Assembly (NCBI GenBank): GCA_020629895.1
Contig: JAHDCM010000110.1
Coordinates: forward strand, 1 to 9,493
Length of the DNA: 9,493 nt
Reading direction: 5' to 3'
From: Bacteroidota bacterium
Lineage (GTDB): Bacteria; Bacteroidota; Bacteroidia; Chitinophagales; UBA2359
The notes below the pieces were generated by a model. The model ran no database searches. It was not told the DNA's origin and was given only the letters and a program-made list of their open reading frames with translations. A program made the translations under genes and the position numbers. Shown here piece by piece: positions 1-7,166 of the stretch (positions are counted from its first letter, which is position 1; the number at the start of each line of letters is the position of its first letter).

Positions 1-220
1 GCGTGAGGGATAGTAGCGGTAGCTTGGTGAAACAGAAGCGTAGTGAAGCGATGCCTAGCAGGGCTGACGAAGGAAGACACTACTAGGCATATCGCTGAAC
101 CCGCTTGTGTGAGCCAACTACAAGCGGATAGCCCGACCCCATTTTTGTTGATAAAAAATGCCACCAGCGAGGACGCTGGTGGGAACATTTTTTATCAACA
201 AAAATGGGGACACGCCCAAA
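1..220 (-). repeat. Structured interspersed repeat, left copy, apparently complete
   Basis: Read on the minus strand, this element starts with a 13-nt box (220-208, TTTGGGCGTGTCC). A long hairpin (209-137) follows, then a 24-nt box (138-115), then about 115 nt with further pairing, ending in TATCCCTCACGC at position 1. Both boxes recur exactly, inverted, at 9360-9372 and 9427-9450. The terminal GCGTG (1-5) is complementary to CACGC (211-215), so the two ends could close into a stem. Inside, 48-58 pairs with 83-95 with a 2-nt bulge, and 101-108 pairs with 120-127. The element begins 5 bp past the stop codon of the carbonic anhydrase gene. From memory it resembles repeats scattered through flavobacterial genomes; whether it is transcribed or belongs to a named RNA family is unknown. 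There is no convincing coding sequence in it. Confidence 0.75.
137..209. other. Long near-perfect hairpin inside the left repeat
   Basis: The outer arms 137-160 and 186-209 are perfect 24-nt complements: a C/G end followed by AT-rich sequence. The inner arms 161-169 and 174-182 are perfect 9-nt complements, rich in G+C. The loop is 4 nt (170-173), and the only flaw is a 3-nt bulge at 183-185. That gives 33 base pairs. On the minus strand no run of T follows the stem, so it is not a textbook intrinsic terminator, although it could still impede transcription leaving the carbonic anhydrase gene. Confidence 0.9.
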
Positions 221-225
221 TAACA

Positions 226-735
226 TTAATACCAAGAACTATATTTTACATAATTATTAGCAATGCGTTGGATGAGATTGGCGGTTTGATCGGGATTGAT
301 GGTTTTTACTTTTTTGGCAGGCACTCCTGCATAAATACTTCCTGTTTCTACAATGGTATTTTCTAGTACGACTGCTCCTGCGGCAATAATGCTGTTGGAG
401 TGAATAATGGCCTTGTCCATGACGATAGCTCCCATACCAATGAGTACATCATCGTGAATGGTGCAGCCGTGTATGATTGCGCGATGTCCAATCGAAACAT
501 TATTACCAATGGTGGTGGCTGCTTTTTGGTAGGTACAGTGTATAATTGCTCCATCTTGAATGTTGACCTTCTCCCCTATTTGAATGCTATTTACATCTCC
601 TCGTATAACTGCATTGAACCATACGGAACACTGTTCTTTCATTGTTACTTGTCCGATAATGGTCGCGGTGGGAGCCATAAAGCAACTTTCATGAATTTGT
701 GGGTGGTGATTTTGAATAGGAATAATATGTGCCAT
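226..735 (-). CDS. Gamma-carbonic anhydrase family protein (left-handed beta-helix)
   Basis: The 169-residue product has the hexapeptide-repeat pattern of a left-handed parallel beta-helix, typical of the compact gamma-carbonic anhydrase family (YrdA/CaiE/PaaY-like proteins, usually about 170 residues, forming trimers). The three metal-binding histidines are visible as His66 (IIHCT), His84 (IGHRA) and His89 (IIHGC). Arg45 and Asp47 (VIRGDVN) and Gln60 (NIQDG) match the conserved Arg/Asp/Gln set of the archaeal enzyme Cam. The C-terminal GVPAKKV motif before the final helix is also typical. There is no signal peptide, so it is cytoplasmic. Hydration of CO2 is plausible, but many members of this compact subfamily show little or no measured activity, so catalysis is an inference. 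The gene diverges from dnaN copy 1 and shares a palindromic promoter region with it. It ends 5 bp before the left structured repeat. Confidence 0.93.
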   Translation of the reverse strand: MAHIIPIQNHHPQIHESCFMAPTATIIGQVTMKEQCSVWFNAVIRGDVNSIQIGEKVNIQDGAIIHCTYQKAATTIGNNVSIGHRAIIHGCTIHDDVLIGMGAIVMDKAIIHSNSIIAAGAVVLENTIVETGSIYAGVPAKKVKTINPDQTANLIQRIANNYVKYSSWY

Positions 736-749
736 AATTTGTATTTTTT

Positions 750-785
750 ATGCAAATTTACGCTTTTGAAAGTGTAAATTTGCAT
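750..785. promoter_or_regulatory. Palindrome with a -7 box in each arm; putative divergent promoter
   Basis: A 16-bp inverted repeat (750-765 with 770-785; one G-T pair, 4-nt spacer TTGA) fills half of the 73 bp between two divergent genes. Each arm contains TAAATTTG, an exact match to the Bacteroidota -7 consensus TAnnTTTG. One copy faces right (775-782, toward dnaN copy 1) and one faces left (760-753, toward the carbonic anhydrase gene). I could not place a TTTG-like -33 box at the usual spacing for either direction. If the -7 boxes are used, transcription would start just outside the palindrome, leaving leaders of roughly 10-20 nt. It is upstream of both genes and has no T-tract, so it is not a terminator. 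Operator function is inferred. Confidence 0.55.
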
Positions 786-808
786 GTATATCAATAAGCC
801 AATCACCC

Positions 809-1918
809 ATGACTTTTACAGTTTATACAAATCAACTAATCAAACAGTTACACATACTAATTGGAGCTATTCCATCTAGCTCAACGATGCCTATCTTGCA
901 AGACTTTCTATTTCAGATAACGCATGATGAGTTGATATTGGCAGCTACAGATTTGGAGACTTATATTCGAACTGTTATTCCGATAGAGGCAAGTGATGAA
1001 GGGGCTATTACGATTCCTGCACGAACATTATTGGATATTTTAAAGATATTACCTGATCAGCCTTTGGAGTTTGAGGTGGATTTGGAACAGTTTAGCATTT
1101 CTATTCATGCGCTGAGTGGTACTTATAAGATGCCTGGTAGTATGGGGCGTGATTATCCGAAGGAACCCGATTTTGAGGCAACAACATCGAATGACATTGC
1201 TACAAATGTTTTACAAGAAGCGATTCATTATACCTTGTTTTCGATTAATCAGCTGCATCTGCGACAGGCGATGCAGGGTTTGTTGTTTCAATTGGATGGT
1301 ACTAAACAGATTTTTGTAGCGACGGATGGCTACCGTTTGGTAAAATATGAGGTGGATGGTGATGTCGCTGTTGGTAATGCGCAGTATATTATTCCTAAAA
1401 AATCGCTTCAACTTTTGCAAAAAGCGTTGCAACAGCATCCAGAATCGGTACATATTGCGGGTAGTGATACTTATCTTCGATTTGCATTTGATGGCATTCA
1501 ACTAATTGCTCGTTTAGTAGATGCTAAGTATCCTGATTATATGGCGGTTATTCCGAAACAAATGCCTATTCAGGTGTTGGTAAATCGGGCGGCGTTTCAT
1601 ATTGCATTGCGCCGTATTTTGGTATTTTCGGATAAGACGAATTATCATGTTGCATTAAATATTTCTCCGAACAATATATCTTTGTTTGCCGAAGACTTAG
1701 ATTTTTCAAATGCTGCCACAGAACAATTAGAATGCTCGGCTAATGGCAGTTTGAAAATTGCTTTTAATGCGCGTTTTTTGTCCGAGTTTTTAAATGCTTT
1801 GCAGAGTGAAGAGGTACAGTTGAATTTTGTTGCTTCGGATAGAGCAGGCATATTACGTCCTGTTGCTCAAAATGAGCAAGAAGATATTTTGATGTTATCT
1901 ATTCCTTTTAGTAACTGA
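809..1918 (+). CDS. dnaN: DNA polymerase III beta subunit (sliding clamp), copy 1, diverged
   Basis: The 369-residue product has the normal sliding-clamp length and three-domain layout. Beta clamps are head-to-tail dimers that encircle DNA and tether polymerases and repair proteins. Family marks are MPIL (27-30), ATDLE (46-50), LPDQP (81-85), ATDGYRL (171-177), a YPDY motif followed by AVIP, and FNARFLSEFLNAL in domain 3. Numbering happens to match E. coli here. The peptide-binding pocket keeps Thr172, Gly174, Arg176 and Leu177, but position 175 is Tyr instead of His. The C-terminus reads LSIPFSN where E. coli has VMPMRL, so Met362 and Met364 become Ile and Phe. It is about 40% identical to copy 2 over the first 180 residues (counted by eye). 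No stop or frameshift interrupts it, so it appears functional but specialised. It probably leads a two-gene transcript. Confidence 0.93.
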   Translation: MTFTVYTNQLIKQLHILIGAIPSSSTMPILQDFLFQITHDELILAATDLETYIRTVIPIEASDEGAITIPARTLLDILKILPDQPLEFEVDLEQFSISIHALSGTYKMPGSMGRDYPKEPDFEATTSNDIATNVLQEAIHYTLFSINQLHLRQAMQGLLFQLDGTKQIFVATDGYRLVKYEVDGDVAVGNAQYIIPKKSLQLLQKALQQHPESVHIAGSDTYLRFAFDGIQLIARLVDAKYPDYMAVIPKQMPIQVLVNRAAFHIALRRILVFSDKTNYHVALNISPNNISLFAEDLDFSNAATEQLECSANGSLKIAFNARFLSEFLNALQSEEVQLNFVASDRAGILRPVAQNEQEDILMLSIPFSN

Positions 1919-2007
1919 TAAAAAATAACTATATTCCCATAATTTTTAAGATTGAAGAGTAGATATTAGGGTCTATTCACAATCGAACCTCTCAAACAAA
2001 TCCGTTT

Positions 2008-3123
2008 ATGATTTTTACCGTTTCCGCCTCCATATTATTAGGCCACTTAAATAAGATTGGTGGTGCAGTGGGTGTTAATTCAAGTATGCCCATTTTAGAA
2101 GATATTCTTTTTGATTTGCAGGATAATACCTTGAGACTTTCTGCTACTGATTTGGAAACCTCTATGTCTACGAGTATTGAGGTGATGGGATCTGAAAGTG
2201 GTTTGGTGGCTATTCCTTGTAAAATATTGCAGGATATTATCAAATCATTGCCTGATCAGCCGATTACTTTTCATGTGAATAAAGAAAATTATAGTATCCA
2301 GTTGAGTACTTCGAATGGGAAGTTTCATATCACTGGAGAAAATGGGGAAGAGTTTCCAACTATTTCAGAGCCAGGTGCTGCTAAAGAATTGGTGCTTCAA
2401 ACCTCTATTTTGGAACATGCGATTGGTAATACCTTGTTTGCGGTAAGTGGTGACGAATTGCGTCGTACAATGACGGGGGTTTTATTTGAGTTGGATACAG
2501 ATGGGATTAATTTTGTGGCGACAGATGCGCATAAATTGGCAAAGTATCGTCGAATAGATTTGACCTACGATGAGGCATCTAGTTTTGTGATGCCTAAAAA
2601 AGCACTAACTTTAATTGGGAAGTCGCTGCCTAAAGATGGATCGGTTGTCAAGATTGCTTATGACTATGCGAATGCTTTCTTCACTTATGGTGATACTCGT
2701 TTAACATGTCGCCTTATTGATGGTAAGTATCCTAATTATACAGCAGTTATCCCGATTGATAATCCACATCGGTTATTGGTTAATCGAGGTGATTTATTAA
2801 ATTCTTTGCGTCGTATTTCTCTTTTCGCCAATAAAGATACTTATCAGGTCTATTTTGATATTAAAGAGAGTGAATTGACGCTTTCTGCACAAGATTTAGA
2901 TTATTCGAATAAGGGAAGTGAGCGATTAGATTGTCAGTATAATGGTGACGATTTAGAAATTGCTTTCAATGCGCGTTTTTTAGCTGAAATACTAAATACC
3001 CTTAGTTCGGAAGAGGTTTGTTTTAAGTTGGCAACTTCTTCGAGAGCTGTGTTGATCGAACCATTGGAAAATGATGAAGATGAGGTGATTACGATGTTGA
3101 TTATGCCTATTATGATTGATTGA
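2008..3123 (+). CDS. dnaN: DNA polymerase III beta subunit (sliding clamp), copy 2, near-canonical
   Basis: This is a second full-length clamp of 371 residues, 89 bp downstream of the first and in the same direction. I see no terminator or good -7 box between them, so co-transcription is likely. It carries the same landmarks (MPIL, ATDLE, LPDQP, ATDAHKL at 171-177, YPNY followed by AVIP, FNARFLAEILNTL). Its pocket is closer to the standard one: His175 is present, with conservative Ala174 and Lys176, and the C-terminus LIMPIMID keeps the Met-Pro step that holds clamp-binding peptides. Of the two it is the better candidate for the main replicative clamp, which is an inference from the pocket. 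Both copies share Arg152 and the dimer-forming domain order, so mixed dimers are conceivable. A strong bidirectional terminator follows 20 bp after the stop codon. Confidence 0.95.
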   Translation: MIFTVSASILLGHLNKIGGAVGVNSSMPILEDILFDLQDNTLRLSATDLETSMSTSIEVMGSESGLVAIPCKILQDIIKSLPDQPITFHVNKENYSIQLSTSNGKFHITGENGEEFPTISEPGAAKELVLQTSILEHAIGNTLFAVSGDELRRTMTGVLFELDTDGINFVATDAHKLAKYRRIDLTYDEASSFVMPKKALTLIGKSLPKDGSVVKIAYDYANAFFTYGDTRLTCRLIDGKYPNYTAVIPIDNPHRLLVNRGDLLNSLRRISLFANKDTYQVYFDIKESELTLSAQDLDYSNKGSERLDCQYNGDDLEIAFNARFLAEILNTLSSEEVCFKLATSSRAVLIEPLENDEDEVITMLIMPIMID

Positions 3124-3143
3124 TCATTACCTACTAAAGCAAT

Positions 3144-3180
3144 AAAAAAAGGGGCGTTTCTAAGAAACGCCCCTTTTTTT
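3144..3180. terminator. Bidirectional intrinsic terminator between dnaN copy 2 and the lipoprotein gene
   Basis: A perfect 10-bp GC-rich stem (3151-3160 with 3164-3173, 3-nt loop) is flanked by seven A on the left and seven T on the right. It therefore works as a stem plus U-tract on either strand. It lies exactly between two convergent genes, about 20 bp after the dnaN stop and 1 bp past the stop of the leftward lipoprotein gene. Confidence 0.95.
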
Positions 3181-3181
3181 A

Positions 3182-4327
3182 TCACTTTTTTAATTCACTC
3201 ATTAGTACTTGCCGAATCATCATATCTAGCCGTCGCATAAATAAGCGTTTCCCTACTTTGGGCGCATATACAAATCCATCTAATAATACAATGCGTTTGT
3301 TTTTGGTATCATCGTAGGCATAGTTGATAAATGGCCCACCAATAAAATCATCTTTCATTCGCCATAATCCCATTGTTTTAAAAACAGGGGTTCCATCTAT
3401 TTCTTCAAACTTGAACTCAAGTGGTAAAATGGTATCCGAATACATGTATGAACCTTTGGTATCACTTTTTACATATTTCCCCAGTAAATCACGCACATTG
3501 ATAATCGTTTCCCCATTTAACGGCGGAGCCTTTCCCTCTTCATAAGGCAAGGTTCCTACAAACAAATTACTAACTGCTTCTTGTCGATTTTCATCCATTC
3601 TTAACCATACACAATTGGTCGTATCTAATGCTTCCAAAAAGTTTTTAGGCACTTTAAAGTCTAGCATTAATTTGTCTTTCATTTTCTGGGTCAAATTTGC
3701 ATTGTAACCTGGTGCCTTAATATTGTTGACCATTTTAGAGTCTTCAATTTTATAGAGCTGTTGAATGATTTTGTCTTGGTATTGTTTCAATTTACTTTTT
3801 AAATCTTCTCGATTGGCAGCCATCATATACACCACATTTTGTGGACTAGCCCATACATCGGTTTGGGTGAGGTAAAGTGGTGTTTGGTCGCTGGTACTTT
3901 TCTGCTGATAAATGCGAACCTGTTCGCGTACCATTTCAGAAGCTTTATCTGTTCCGTCTTCTACCCCAACAATAAAAATAGTAGCTACTTTTTTAAGGAT
4001 ATTTGATAATTCGACTCCATCTACTTGGCGCATATCAAAAAGCGGTTCGGATTGTGGTAAGCCTTCATAATCTCGTAAAATATACTTTCGAAGGGTGTCT
4101 CCTTCTGCACCTTTCCACATACTTTCTCCTAATACTAAAATCATTTCGTCAATTCGACCAGTTGACTGTGGTAAATACGAATTACTTGATCGCTTTTTGG
4201 GAATATTTACTTCAGTTGTACCAGACTGTTGTGTATTCTTTTCTTTTCCTTCATTATCATTAGCAGGCGAAATGCTACACCCAGCCAAACATAAAATAAT
4301 TAAACAGCAACTGAAAACTCGTAACAT
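3182..4327 (-). CDS. DUF4837 family lipoprotein
   Basis: The 381-residue product starts with a lipoprotein signal: Met-Leu-Arg, a hydrophobic stretch, then a lipobox LAGC with the modified cysteine at residue 17. A low-complexity polar linker (about 18-50) follows. The rest matches my recollection of DUF4837, a lipoprotein family found in Bacteroidota: LPQSTGRIDEMILVLGESMW near residues 52-71, LPQSEPLFDMRQ at 90-101, and a lysine-rich helix around 170-195. It should be anchored in a membrane by lipidation; function is unknown. It lies downstream of the transglycosylase gene in the same direction, but a terminator and a candidate promoter separate them. A role in the cell envelope is therefore only suggested by the lipid anchor and this neighbour. 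The start is well supported because it places the signal peptide at the N-terminus. Confidence 0.85.
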   Translation of the reverse strand: MLRVFSCCLIILCLAGCSISPANDNEGKEKNTQQSGTTEVNIPKKRSSNSYLPQSTGRIDEMILVLGESMWKGAEGDTLRKYILRDYEGLPQSEPLFDMRQVDGVELSNILKKVATIFIVGVEDGTDKASEMVREQVRIYQQKSTSDQTPLYLTQTDVWASPQNVVYMMAANREDLKSKLKQYQDKIIQQLYKIEDSKMVNNIKAPGYNANLTQKMKDKLMLDFKVPKNFLEALDTTNCVWLRMDENRQEAVSNLFVGTLPYEEGKAPPLNGETIINVRDLLGKYVKSDTKGSYMYSDTILPLEFKFEEIDGTPVFKTMGLWRMKDDFIGGPFINYAYDDTKNKRIVLLDGFVYAPKVGKRLFMRRLDMMIRQVLMSELKK

Positions 4328-4369
4328 AAATTAAGTTTAAGTATCAAAAATAGAACGGATAGTAAGATA

Positions 4370-4377
4370 CAAATGTA
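4370..4377 (-). promoter_or_regulatory. Candidate -7 box for the lipoprotein gene
   Basis: On the minus strand 4377-4370 reads TACATTTG, an exact match to the Bacteroidota -7 consensus TAnnTTTG, 42 nt upstream of the lipoprotein ATG. I found no TTG/TTTG at the expected distance for a -33 box. The site lies downstream of the transglycosylase terminator, where a promoter would be needed. Confidence 0.4.
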
Positions 4378-4463
4378 TCGTTTATTCTCCTTACCTGCTT
4401 ATAAGAATGAGTAAATGTAAGACTTGATTGAATAAATGTACTTATCGAAAAGTCATTTAACAT

Positions 4464-4508
4464 AAAAAAACAGAGATACTGTTTGAGTGATCAACAATAT
4501 CTCTGTTT
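4464..4508 (-). terminator. Intrinsic terminator of the transglycosylase gene
   Basis: The arms 4468-4483 and 4493-4508 pair at 15 of 16 positions (one C/A mismatch at 4479/4497) around a 9-nt loop. On the minus strand the stem runs into seven T (4470-4464). It begins about 22 nt past the stop codon at 4531. It should end the gatA-transglycosylase transcript before the lipoprotein gene. Confidence 0.88.
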
Positions 4509-4530
4509 CTTTACAATTATGTACCGTTGT

Positions 4531-7059
4531 TTACTTCTTAGGAATAAGAATAATCATTCCTGGCTTTAATTCAGCATCACTCCCCTTCAAACTATTGAGT
4601 TGTAAAATATCTTTTTTATCAACTTGATATTTTTTCTCTAAAGAGTCGTATGTATCATTTTGCTCTACTCGATGCTGAATACTTACAATAACAGGTGTAT
4701 CTTTTGATACAAAATTCCCTTCTTCTAATTCTCGCATTTGAATATTTCGATACACCATTTCTTGTTCGGCAGGAACAATGATAGAAAGGACAGTTCCACT
4801 CTTCACCCTTTTATTGCGTAATTTATTCCATTTCATCAATTCCTCAATGTCACAGTTATACAAATTCGCAATATCTGAAAGCCCTTGTCCTGCTATTACC
4901 TCATGATCAATACTGATTGTTTGCTTAATACCATCACTTTCCACCACTATTTTTTTAACTTCAGGACGATTGATGATTTTATCGACAAATTCTTTTTCAC
5001 TTGTTTTTAAATAACGGCTTGTCTCCCCTACTGTTTTCGTTTCGTCCACTTCGTTCTCGTCTGTTTTGTTAGTCACTATCTTTGTATCTTCCACTTCACT
5101 CACCAAATTCCAGGGGCTATCACCACTCAGTTCTGGAATTCCAGGATCTTCAAACACAATATCTCTCTGCTTTGCTTTTTGATTATTTAAATAAATTTGA
5201 AAAGTCGCAATTTTACCCAATGGCAATACTAAAGGATACCCATTTTTAGAAGCAGGAATCACATTACGTACAATAGCAGGATTTAAAAACAATAGCTCAT
5301 CTATATTGATACTCACATAGGTAGCCACTTCTTTCAAGTCCAGTAATTGTTTAACCATGACAGTATCTGTTACATACAGGCTATACGGAGCAGCGTCTTG
5401 TCGCAGATTATGCTCTGGAAAGTAATGCATTACATATACCGCTGCAATATACAATGGCACATAAGCATGTGCTTCTTCAGGTAAAAATTGTACTATTTTC
5501 CAATAGTCAGTTTCTCCACCTGCTCTCTTAATTGCCTTATTTACTGTTCCTTCTCCACAATTATAGGCAGCAATAACCAAATACCAATCTTGGTATGTTT
5601 TGTATAAATTCTCCAAATGCGTTACTGCCACTTCTGTTGCTAATAAAGGATCACGTCGTTCATCAATATAAGAATTGGACTCTAAACCGTACATTCTAGC
5701 TGTACCATAAGGTAATTGCCACAAGCCAACCGCACCATTTTCAGAACGCGCATGAGGCATTAAAGCCGATTCGATAATAGGTAGGTATTTTAATTCCATT
5801 GGTAAACCATGCCGATCTAACGCCTCTTCAAAAACAGGAAAATACATTTCTGTTTTTGAGAGCATTGTTTCCACCTGCTCTCGTCTATCCTTGACAAACA
5901 AATTAATAAAATGTTCTACCTTATCATTATACTCCATAGGAATGATAGTAGGTAAGGTCAACACTCGTTCTCTCAATACCTCTGGTTCATAAATAGGTAC
6001 CTCATCAGGAGAAAAAGGATAAACACCTGTTTCTTTTACCCCTTGAAGGATTTTGTGTTGTTTCAATACATCTCGTTGTTCTGTTGCCTGATATAAATTA
6101 TCTTCTTCCATATCAGCTGGGCCAATTGTACCAGTATTCACTCTATTCGTCTTGTCCTCTTCCATATCAGCTGGGCCAATCGTACCAGTATTCACTCTAG
6201 CTGGAACATTCGTTGCAGTTGTAGGCATAATACTTGGGCCTACTGTACCAGTATTAATTGCATTAGGAGGCACAGGCTTCACCACTTTAGCAGCAGGCAC
6301 CGTACCCGCGGGTATTACACTCGGCCCAATTGTCCCCCTATTAATGGCATTTGGAGGAATGGGTGTAGTTGTAGTGGCTGTTCCGATAGTACCCGTATTT
6401 ACCTTATTAGGTGTCGAAACAGTACCAGTAGGCATTGTGCTTGGGCCAATAGCACCTCTATTAATTGCATCGGCAGGAATAGGAGAACCAGTATTGGATG
6501 GCGTCTTAGTAACACTATTAGTTGTACTTGTTTTCTCTTTAGCATCAATCGTTTCAGACGATTCCACACCATAATCAATTTCTTTAGGATCTTTAAAGGT
6601 AGGACCTGTATAATTTTCGCGAACTTGTTTATCTGTATTTACCTCTGTTTGTTTATCTCCTCCTTCACTTTCCTCTATCTCCTTATCATTACCTTGTTTC
6701 GTTTCTTTTTTATCAACAATAGGTGCCTCCTTTTTAGGAACAGTAGGAAATTTTAGTACGCCTCCCGAACGCCCAGAAGAAAAGTCAATTTGCTTAATAT
6801 CACCATCTTCATAAATTACTCCCTCTGCCGAACTGGTTCTACCTGTTTGTTTAGGTTTAGCTTTTTTAACTGGTTCAGTAGTAGTTGATGATTCCTCCTC
6901 TTCAGAGGAACTACCAAAATCCATTTCTTCACCACTATACTGGTAATCTTTTTTTTCCGTAGGCGGTGGAGCAGATCCTCCCGACTGTGCATATACCTCA
7001 ATCTGACATACCATTAGCACGCACAATAACAACAAGGCTAGTTTATGATCAAAACTCAT
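4531..7059 (-). CDS. Secreted MltD-like lytic transglycosylase with LysM domains and a repeat linker
   Basis: This enzyme should cleave the glycan strands of peptidoglycan in the periplasm. With the chosen start it has 842 residues: a signal peptide (1-24, ending VYA before Gln), a long acidic and Thr/Pro-rich linker (about 25-370), a family 1 SLT catalytic domain (about 410-570) and two C-terminal LysM domains (about 717-763 and 794-842) for glycan binding. The catalytic glutamate is Glu430 in PIIESAL, followed by VGLWQLP and the AAYNCGEG motif. A MltD-like segment with degenerate LysM character (EVATYVSINIDELLFLNP) follows the catalytic domain. The linker contains six variants of a short N-x-G-T-I-G-P unit. 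The frame stays open upstream to an ATG at 7170 that overlaps the gatA stop as ATGA, but that start would put 37 residues in front of the signal peptide. The 7059 start is therefore preferred. It probably shares a transcript with gatA. Confidence 0.92.
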   Translation of the reverse strand: MSFDHKLALLLLCVLMVCQIEVYAQSGGSAPPPTEKKDYQYSGEEMDFGSSSEEEESSTTTEPVKKAKPKQTGRTSSAEGVIYEDGDIKQIDFSSGRSGGVLKFPTVPKKEAPIVDKKETKQGNDKEIEESEGGDKQTEVNTDKQVRENYTGPTFKDPKEIDYGVESSETIDAKEKTSTTNSVTKTPSNTGSPIPADAINRGAIGPSTMPTGTVSTPNKVNTGTIGTATTTTPIPPNAINRGTIGPSVIPAGTVPAAKVVKPVPPNAINTGTVGPSIMPTTATNVPARVNTGTIGPADMEEDKTNRVNTGTIGPADMEEDNLYQATEQRDVLKQHKILQGVKETGVYPFSPDEVPIYEPEVLRERVLTLPTIIPMEYNDKVEHFINLFVKDRREQVETMLSKTEMYFPVFEEALDRHGLPMELKYLPIIESALMPHARSENGAVGLWQLPYGTARMYGLESNSYIDERRDPLLATEVAVTHLENLYKTYQDWYLVIAAYNCGEGTVNKAIKRAGGETDYWKIVQFLPEEAHAYVPLYIAAVYVMHYFPEHNLRQDAAPYSLYVTDTVMVKQLLDLKEVATYVSINIDELLFLNPAIVRNVIPASKNGYPLVLPLGKIATFQIYLNNQKAKQRDIVFEDPGIPELSGDSPWNLVSEVEDTKIVTNKTDENEVDETKTVGETSRYLKTSEKEFVDKIINRPEVKKIVVESDGIKQTISIDHEVIAGQGLSDIANLYNCDIEELMKWNKLRNKRVKSGTVLSIIVPAEQEMVYRNIQMRELEEGNFVSKDTPVIVSIQHRVEQNDTYDSLEKKYQVDKKDILQLNSLKGSDAELKPGMIILIPKK
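6104..6199 (-). repeat. Tandem 54-bp repeat in the transglycosylase linker
   Basis: A 42-nt segment at 6104-6145 recurs at 6158-6199 with a single T/C difference (6127 versus 6181), giving a period of 54 nt or 18 codons. It encodes RVNTGTIGPADMEED twice. Four older, diverged units of the same motif (for example AINRGTIGPSVIP) lie on the N-terminal side, out to about 6480. The near identity of the last two points to a recent duplication at this end of the array. Confidence 0.92.
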
Positions 7060-7166
7060 TTTGGGTATTTTACTAAAAGTAATTAATGGGCTATTATATA
7101 CTTTTCTTATTTCATATAAGTGGTTTATAAAATTAGTGTCTTTTTTAGAGAAATAGAAGTATTTAA

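Noticed and set aside
137..209. Intrinsic terminator of the carbonic anhydrase gene
   Set aside because: The hairpin is strong, but no U-tract follows it on the minus strand. I kept it as a hairpin of the repeat.
43..366. Open plus-strand frame of 107 codons across the left repeat
   Set aside because: It runs through the long hairpin and into the antisense of the carbonic anhydrase gene. The composition is not protein-like, and the frame is explained by the repeat and the real gene.
809..1918. dnaN copy 1 as a decaying pseudogene
   Set aside because: It is full length, in frame, keeps all three domains and the main family motifs, and its changes are concentrated in the partner-binding pocket rather than spread as damage.
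1919..2007. A separate promoter for dnaN copy 2
   Set aside because: The nearest candidate (TAAGATTG near 1949) mismatches the -7 consensus and has no -33 partner, so shared transcription with copy 1 is simpler.
6104..6199. Possible CRISPR-like direct repeats
   Set aside because: There are only two near-identical copies, in frame inside a coding sequence, with 12-nt gaps and no cas genes.
6152..6574. Open plus-strand frame of 140 codons, very hydrophobic and repetitive
   Set aside because: It is the exact antisense of the transglycosylase linker repeats. Its periodic hydrophobic look is the reverse reading of the Thr/Gly/Pro units, and it has no promoter or terminator of its own.
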